Positions 61,501 to 64,000 of a stretch of DNA of 64,000 bases are shown here, piece by piece. The stretch is from Fistularia commersonii (Eukaryota > Chordata > Actinopteri > Syngnathiformes > Fistulariidae): the NCBI GenBank assembly GCA_037954325.1, contig JBBMNZ010000002.1, forward strand, positions 11,160,679 through 11,224,678. Reading direction: 5' to 3'. The translations under genes were made by a program, and so were the position numbers. Below the pieces are notes generated by a model that made no database searches, was not told where the DNA came from, and saw only the letters and a program-made list of their open reading frames with translations. Position 1 is the first letter of the stretch. Each line of letters begins with the position of its first letter.

Positions 61501-63991
61501 AAGTAACTCTGCAACCTGGCTCACATATACGAACCTGCAATTGCAACCAAAGAACCAGTGTTTCTTACGACCTTGACGACAGACTAGCTGCTGGTTGCTA
61601 CAAAACACAGACAACACTTTGAATTCTAAACACCCACTTCTATCATGGTTAAGCAGTTGTATTTTACATCATCACTGGACTGCCTGGGGAAAAGGGTTAT
61701 TTTTACGGTTTGCTTTGTTTGGTCAATTGTTGTTGCGAAAAAAGGGGGGGGGCAGCAAGGTTTGCTCAGGGAGTGAGGAAGAAGGAGTTGTGTGACTGCA
61801 GAGATAACACAGAGAATAGAGGGGGAGCGGATGTGGGGAGAGGAAAAGGGTTCTCAGGCTGCCTTACAGGGATGACACTCTGTAATTAATTTTGCATGCA
61901 TCTCTCTCCCTTCCTGGATTTGTTTTGTACATTTTTTTTGTATAACTCTTTAGGAAATAACAGAATTTCCAGGCATGAGAGACTCTCAAATACAGGCCTT
62001 ACTCATTCGAATGTAAATCTGCAGCAGTTTATAGGAATTTATTCTTGACTGGTTTCAGTAATTTCATTTGGGGGGCAGAAAGTAATTTGATTACAAAAGT
62101 AGCCTTTTACAAAGGCAGAGTAACTAATCCTCTAATCACTTCTCATCAAGTGCTAATGGATAGAAGAAGTAACGTTGTGTAACATAACTATTTCTGTGTG
62201 CTCTACATTTCAGATGTCTCTGAGACCAACAAGACTGACACAAGTAATGGAGGTGAGTAAATATCCTGCGGCTTTACAGGAAACCCCCAATTACCCCGCT
62301 GCCCACTTATACTCTACAAATTAAATGTCAATTTGTACAAAATTGGTAGGGACTCTCAAAGCCTCAAAATTCACAAATATTTAATTCTAGAGGAAAACAC
62401 AAAGAAGGCATATTTACTAACTTCTGGTCCTCTCTGGACACAGGCTTGTGGCATTATTTTAGCTATTAACATTGTGAAATCAGTTCTGTGCCATTGCCAG
62501 CCAAAGAGATTGTTTTGATGCTTGTCTGCACTGGATTGCCAGCAGATTGCTTGATCATAGCTTTCATATCACTGCTTTTCTCTTGTTTAGATGGAATGAA
62601 AGATCGTGTTGAAAAATCAGACGAACCTGAATCAGTTCTACTTGACAGCATTCAGTCCAAAGGTACGAGCATATGCATGAGCAAAATTTTATTTCCCTGC
62701 ATATTCTTGTTGCTGGCAAAAGCTGCAGAATTCAGAACCTTAGCATTCAAAAACATTTTGTCATTATTCAGCTGATTTTTATTCAGCTGCACCTCATTGT
62801 GGCCATGATTTTTTTTTTCTTTTCTATTTATTGTGTTTTGATTTTTTTCACCCAAACTTCACCTACCCCCCCTGTCTATCTCTGTTGCATGGTCTTTGTA
62901 GGCGAAGTCGTCAGTAAGTCAGTTCACATGTGTTCCTTCAGGGCCAAATGCATCTGTAAACCCTTACTTCCAATTTCAGAACTGCAGCAATGACCCTGAT
63001 ATTTTGGTATAAATGTGTCAGCACATCTTTGGAGATTGAGTGTGATGAATTACCCACAAACTATACTATCAGACATTTAATAAATCAAGTTTGCAGTGCG
63101 TATTATTTCAACGTGCAGACATTGCAGACTGTAGGGACAGTAATCATGCAAATAAATCATATTTGATAAGGATACCACACTGTTGTTATTCTCAGGTCTC
63201 CATTGAGATTTGGGCATAATAAGAAGGCATGTCATTTGAATGCAGGCATCTACAGAGAGTTCTATGCATTTCTTTGTCTGCATTTTTTCCATGTGCGACT
63301 CTCCACAGCATTTCAGCCAAATGATGAGATTCAGATTTTGGCATAAGTTTCCAGCTCAGGAAAATTCATTAAGCAACTGTTGTGACCAGATTGTCTGGGT
63401 TGCATAAATAGGACAGACTAATAGCAAATGAAATAAATTGGCAGAGACAAACCGGGTGGTGTTAAATGAAGGAAGCTTAAACAATTCAAGACAGGGTACC
63501 AAAGAAGAGCCTGCTGTCAAACAATGGTGTGCCTCAGCACTGAATTGTATATAAAGGAACTAGGTTGCACATTTTATTCAGTTAAGATTGGAGATACGAA
63601 ATAAATGACTTTGTATCGGTCACAAGGGATAGCTCAGAGTCACTAAACTATGGGAATGGGTCTTTCTATCATTCAATTTCACACTCTCTCTATATAACAT
63701 ATGAGAATGTGAGTAAACTCTGGGTCATGACAAATCCCTAACCTCTTAATTACCATCTGTAATTTGCTGCTAATGTGCTAATCACAAATGTATTACCTTT
63801 CCACTCATTCCCCCTTTTATGACACCTTATCTCATCTGATTAGAAGATCTCCATGCATCTTTTGCCACAAGGAACCCTTTTGGTATCTATATCTGACACA
63901 AACCTCCTCTTTCCATATTTATTTATTTGTATCTTTATCAGATGCACTTGAGTTGAAAGTCAAAATGCAGTGCAACATGAAACCAAACTGA
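31306..63991 (+). CDS. macrod2: macrod2, 3' portion (spliced; macro-domain end and acidic tail)
   Basis: Ten exons with GT-AG borders, plus one microexon candidate, form one continuous frame. The first exon gives FCVFLETDFAIYKKKM, which I recognise as the end of the macro domain of vertebrate MACROD2 (FCVFLEVDFKIYKKKM in mammals, from memory). The following small exons give an unstructured Asp/Glu/Lys/Ser-rich tail, as in MACROD2 and unlike the shorter MACROD1. MACROD2 removes mono-ADP-ribose from acidic residues of target proteins and deacetylates O-acetyl-ADP-ribose. In mammals it goes to DNA damage, and phosphorylation of its tail affects nuclear retention. The very large introns fit the gene, whose human version spans about 2 Mb. 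The 5' exons are outside the window. Confidence is high for identity and lower for the last two exons. Confidence 0.83.
31385..36056. other. macrod2 intron, 4.7 kb
   Basis: Starts GTACGT and ends CTCCCTCTGCCAG. Apart from a purine-rich stretch at about 35893-35937 I see no repeat, transposon or exon-like segment in it. The - strand frames at 33541 and 35222 resemble no known protein. Confidence 0.7.
36057..36095 (+). CDS. macrod2: macrod2 tail exon 1 (39 nt)
   Basis: Acceptor TTTCTCCCTCTGCCAG, donor GAAG|GTTAGT. With one base from the previous exon it reads DNDMEATGEQPKE and leaves one base for the next (phase 1-1). It is the first exon of the acidic, presumably disordered tail. The D-N-D start corresponds in position to the DDNN start of the mammalian tail. 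Reading on past the donor meets a stop after one codon, which supports the splice site. Confidence 0.82.
36096..37717. other. macrod2 intron, 1.6 kb
   Basis: Starts GTTAGT and ends TTTATTCATAG. The open frames inside (36594-36809 - and 36825-37211 -) resemble no known family. Confidence 0.7.
37718..37774 (+). CDS. macrod2: macrod2 tail exon 2 (57 nt), weak donor
   Basis: Acceptor TTTCTGTTTATTCATAG; the proposed donor GGAG|GTACCC is poor after the GT. Phase 1-1; it encodes DDTLQSTNSPYKEENDRNG, polar and partly acidic like its neighbours. With the weak donor the exon may often be skipped, or may continue as a terminal exon. If it continues, the frame stays open for 31 more codons into a hydrophobic segment (see the next entry). 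Skipping it does not disturb the frame. Confidence 0.72.
37718..37869 (+). CDS. macrod2: Possible alternative terminal exon of macrod2 with a membrane-anchor-like end
   Basis: If the weak donor at 37775 is not used, the frame continues as GTHYWSN, then VLHVLCFMCIVLLLAMAAY, then NEYTK and a TAG stop at 37867-37869. The middle 19 residues are uniformly hydrophobic, long enough to cross a membrane, and are preceded by the charged tail. This is the layout of a tail-anchored protein. None of the other tail exons gives such an extension when read through. I know of no such MACROD2 isoform, and no polyadenylation signal is evident close behind the stop. Chance translation of AT-rich intron remains a real alternative. 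Confidence 0.3.
38896..38917. repeat. Small inverted repeat (9-bp stem, 4-nt loop)
   Basis: ACCCACCCA, loop CAGT, TGGGTGGGT. It is perfect but short, and no function can be assigned. Confidence 0.8.
40442..40531. repeat. (CTAT)n tetranucleotide microsatellite
   Basis: About 22 uninterrupted CTAT units (90 bp), followed by the decayed units TGTCGATCTGCCTGTCT. The Ile-Tyr-Leu-Ser open frame here is an artefact of the repeat. Confidence 0.97.
42782..42829 (-). repeat. Fragment of a dispersed teleost repeat
   Basis: On the - strand it reads GGGGCGGCACAGTGGCGCAG and then TGGTTAGTGCTTCTACCTCACAG in the next bases. I recognise this GGCACGGTGGCGCAGTGGTTAG-type segment as widespread in fish genomes, with some likeness to a tRNA-derived head. 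Only about 48 bp are present and the family cannot be fixed. Confidence 0.55.
43439..43477 (+). CDS. macrod2: macrod2 tail exon 3 (39 nt)
   Basis: Acceptor TTTTCTCTTCTCCTTTCAG, donor AATG|GTAATG. Phase 1-1; encodes GKEETGDEEECDN, one of the most acidic blocks of the tail. It is separated from the next exon by only 385 bp. Confidence 0.83.
43478..43862. other. macrod2 intron, 385 bp
   Basis: A short intron from GTAATG to GTTCCTCTATTTCTAG. Nothing else is seen in it. Confidence 0.8.
43863..43907 (+). CDS. macrod2: macrod2 tail exon 4 (45 nt)
   Basis: Acceptor GTTCCTCTATTTCTAG, donor CAAG|GTATGG. Phase 1-1; encodes DFEGTEDVGMESQYQ. The Ser-Gln pair is a minimal ATM/ATR-type phosphorylation site. 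This is of possible interest because ATM-dependent phosphorylation of the tail is reported for human MACROD2, but a single S-Q is weak evidence. An L2-like LINE begins within about 100 bp downstream of its donor. Confidence 0.82.
43985..45333 (+). mobile_element. L2/Rex-like LINE, 5'-truncated
   Basis: Reverse-transcriptase remnants run in the sense orientation. They are followed by a 3' region with a hairpin at 45261-45291, the AATAAA-containing GACAATAAACACTCTGAATC, and a TCTTGAA tandem tail ending near 45333. The tail repeats and upstream stem-loop are typical of L2-group LINEs in fish. The 5' limit is estimated from where protein similarity begins (around LND..ALTPIIM). No target-site duplication was identified. 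It lies in the same orientation as macrod2 and so brings a potential internal polyadenylation signal. Confidence 0.82.
44038..44610 (+). pseudogene. L2-like reverse transcriptase remnant
   Basis: By frame-shifting along the + strand one reads ALTPIIMRFFKRVVLAHIQ and DIPETPGPLQLAYG, then from 44248 MRVLFLDHSSAFYTVIPHKI with the first catalytic Asp. TPQGCVLSPIL follows, then a TAA stop at about 44470 and, further on, RKFADDTAVIGRIT with the FADD catalytic motif. The protein is broken by stops and at least one frameshift after PLQLAYG. The motifs are in the right order and group with L2/Rex-type LINEs. Confidence 0.85.
46166..46312 (+). CDS. macrod2: macrod2 tail exon 5 (147 nt, the longest tail exon)
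   Basis: Acceptor TTTTTGGTGACTTTTCAG, donor CATAG|GTATGT. Phase 1-1; encodes 49 residues starting DEDLGHDELNQENKSD, continuing NPDKDENTSIDSSKDEDKG and ending DYDKEKEEHI. It is strongly charged with alternating Lys and Asp/Glu, no hydrophobic core, and likely disordered. Mammalian MACROD2 has a comparable stretch (KDEDFAKDEN-like). The exon has exactly 147 nt with no stop. Confidence 0.88.
46313..46858. other. macrod2 intron, 546 bp
   Basis: Starts GTATGT and ends TTTTTTCTTTAAAACAG. The - strand frame at 46189-46581 overlaps the upstream exon and is an antisense shadow of it. Confidence 0.8.
46859..46936 (+). CDS. macrod2: macrod2 tail exon 6 (78 nt)
   Basis: Acceptor CCTTTTTTCTTTAAAACAG, donor GAAG|GTAAGA. 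Phase 1-1; encodes EEEPTAAAKTADDDNDDTA followed by ESNIEMEG. The split first codon is GAG (Glu). The Ala-rich and Asp-rich blocks are typical of a flexible acidic linker. The next confidently assigned exon is 15.3 kb away. Confidence 0.87.
46937..57239. other. macrod2 intron, first 10.3 kb of a 15.3-kb intron
   Basis: Starts GTAAGA. No gene or clear transposon was found between 46937 and 57239. Small open frames (for example 50581-50943 + and 53747-54587 +) resemble no known protein. Two exon-like segments, 55532-55653 and 56043-56102, are discussed under findings and rejections. A T-run lies at about 56140-56157. Confidence 0.6.
57349..57960 (-). pseudogene. Tx1-like ORF2 C-terminal remnant
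   Basis: The - strand translation around 57940-57780 reads ASTLWHKLNALTPPRCLLEE, then IHRLSIDFLWSGKH and RAAVLYLPVRSEDKASLTSS. This resembles the region after the reverse-transcriptase core in Tx1-type LINEs (W-H-K-L, LTPP, FLWSG, LYLP). A further frame (57349-57591) starts NAFRESGHSNSVRLVAGVID. In-frame stops separate the blocks. Confidence 0.65.
58072..58560 (-). pseudogene. Tx1-like ORF2 endonuclease end and reverse-transcriptase remnant
   Basis: From 58560 downwards the translation gives CDIAQIGFSDHYLVAFEL, the terminal SDH motif of the endonuclease. It then jumps to LALLPKTGSLGMLKNWRPVV and LSTVLSNRLKGFLGNII of the reverse transcriptase, so several hundred residues between are deleted. 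In 58072-58305 LRNIMDNIFLMGDVFDV and ALDQGKTFYRVDQSYLF follow; the latter is the catalytic region A (D-x-x-K-x-F-x-R). The FADD/YADD motif is not present. Confidence 0.75.
58801..59010 (-). pseudogene. Tx1-like ORF2 N-terminal remnant
   Basis: The frame begins MLFLQEKLTVQWDEVDWACD, resembling the conserved FLQEThs...E..W block near the start of the APE-type endonuclease (Glu is a metal ligand). Upstream, around 59096-59060, the - strand reads LRMGSLDINGRRDLT, the usual opening of this ORF2. The downstream part of the frame is diverged. Confidence 0.65.
59248..59944 (-). pseudogene. Tx1-like ORF1 remnant with a defective zinc knuckle
   Basis: The first frame (59573-59944) contains VSVEGILLAVNEQVGHENLT, YASRINEAVVAFLKTK and FGKFASGFKSV. 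After a frameshift near 59600 the second frame (59248-59628) gives CRDPRLKHVQSLGRDVLMFL, MVYASLGQMKCFDCGDFGYK and WFACPHR. The last forms a CCHC knuckle (C-x2-C-x4-H-x4-C) with Tyr in place of His, so it would not bind zinc normally. ORF1 proteins of these LINEs bind the element RNA. The coding sequence is dead. Confidence 0.78.
59961..62213. other. macrod2 intron, last 2.3 kb before the exon at 62214
   Basis: A short AAAG run lies at about 60116-60135 and may belong to the LINE 5' region. Otherwise AT-rich sequence with no recognised element. It ends with the acceptor TGTGTGCTCTACATTTCAG. Confidence 0.6.
62214..62252 (+). CDS. macrod2: macrod2 tail exon 7 (39 nt)
   Basis: Acceptor CTACATTTCAG, donor GGAG|GTGAGT (close to consensus). 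Phase 1-1; encodes DVSETNKTDTSNG. Reading past the donor hits a TAA after two codons. It is the third exon of exactly 39 nt in the tail. Confidence 0.82.
62253..62590. other. macrod2 intron, 338 bp
   Basis: Starts GTGAGT and ends TTTTCTCTTGTTTAG. Nothing else is seen. Confidence 0.8.
62591..62662 (+). CDS. macrod2: macrod2 tail exon 8 (72 nt)
   Basis: Acceptor CACTGCTTTTCTCTTGTTTAG, donor AAAG|GTACGA. Phase 1-1; encodes DGMKDRVEKSDEPESVLLDS and then IQSK. It is less acidic and slightly amphipathic near the end (SVLLDSI). Confidence 0.83.
62663..63941. other. macrod2 last intron(s), 1.3 kb
   Basis: Starts GTACGA and ends ATTTGTATCTTTATCAG. It contains the microexon candidate at 62902-62913. 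If that is real, this stretch is two introns of 239 and 1028 bp. No repeats of note. Confidence 0.65.
62902..62913 (+). CDS. macrod2: Candidate 12-nt microexon of macrod2
   Basis: GCGAAGTCGTCA lies between a pyrimidine-rich tract ending in CTTTGTAG and a perfect donor GTAAGT. Its length keeps phase 1-1 like every other tail exon, and with the incoming G it encodes Gly-Glu-Val-Val. It ends in A rather than G, unlike all its neighbours. If not spliced out, reading continues GEVVSKSVHMCSFRAK... to a TGA at 62991-62993, an alternative short C-terminus. Only transcript data can decide. Confidence 0.35.
63942..63991 (+). CDS. macrod2: Probable terminal coding exon of macrod2
   Basis: A good acceptor (TTTATTTGTATCTTTATCAG) opens a segment that, in the phase-1 frame, reads DALELKVKMQCNMKPN and ends at TGA (63989-63991). 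Joined to the exon at 62591 it starts GAT (Asp); joined to the microexon it would start AAT (Asn). The sequence is Lys-rich and short, consistent with a tail end, but I do not recognise it in mammalian MACROD2, which ends NGTK. The window stops 9 nt later, so the 3' untranslated region and polyadenylation signal cannot be seen. Confidence 0.5.
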
Positions 63992-64000
63992 AGTGAAGAC

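Overview
This window is vertebrate nuclear DNA, most likely from a ray-finned (teleost) fish. It is AT-rich, has almost no long open frames, and carries small exons with GT-AG borders separated by introns of hundreds of bases to 15 kb. Its repeats are typical of fish genomes: RTE, Tx1 and L2/Rex-like LINEs, a Tc1 transposon, non-autonomous hAT elements and long microsatellites. There are no bacterial operons, CRISPR arrays, rRNA genes or convincing tRNA genes. The species cannot be named from the sequence.

The only protein-coding gene I can support is on the + strand: the 3' part of macrod2, a macro-domain mono-ADP-ribosyl hydrolase. The exon at 31306-31384 encodes the end of the macro domain, including FCVFLETDFAIYKKKM. 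Eight small exons follow, at 36057, 37718, 43439, 43863, 46166, 46859, 62214 and 62591, encoding a low-complexity Asp/Glu/Lys/Ser-rich tail. Every tail exon is a multiple of three long and is bounded by phase-1 introns, so any of them could be skipped without losing the frame. A possible 12-nt microexon (62902) and a possible terminal exon with a stop codon (63942-63991) complete the tail. Earlier macro-domain exons lie upstream of the window, so the first 31.3 kb is intron.

Layout. 1-12883: intron with simple repeats and a perfect 19-bp inverted repeat. 12895-15590: RTE LINE copy on the - strand with an 11-bp target-site duplication. 19297-19409: RTE 3' fragment. 21530-23982: second RTE copy (- strand, 19-bp duplication) with a 415-bp hAT element inserted in it. 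24018-25182: broken Tc1 transposon. 27251-27458: short hAT-like element. 31306-46936: macro-domain end and first tail exons, with an L2-like LINE at about 43985-45333 just downstream of one exon. 46937-62213: a 15-kb intron carrying a Tx1-like LINE remnant on the - strand (about 57240-59960). 62214-63991: last exons.

The most interesting points are the fully symmetric phase-1 exon array and an alternative reading of the exon at 37718. That exon has a weak donor; read through, it continues in frame into a hydrophobic segment like a transmembrane tail anchor and then a stop. Other points are the microexon candidate, the perfect palindrome at 1458-1497, and the nested transposon history, in which insertion sites can be reconstructed by comparing the two RTE copies. 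I found no clear sign of an entirely new biological system.
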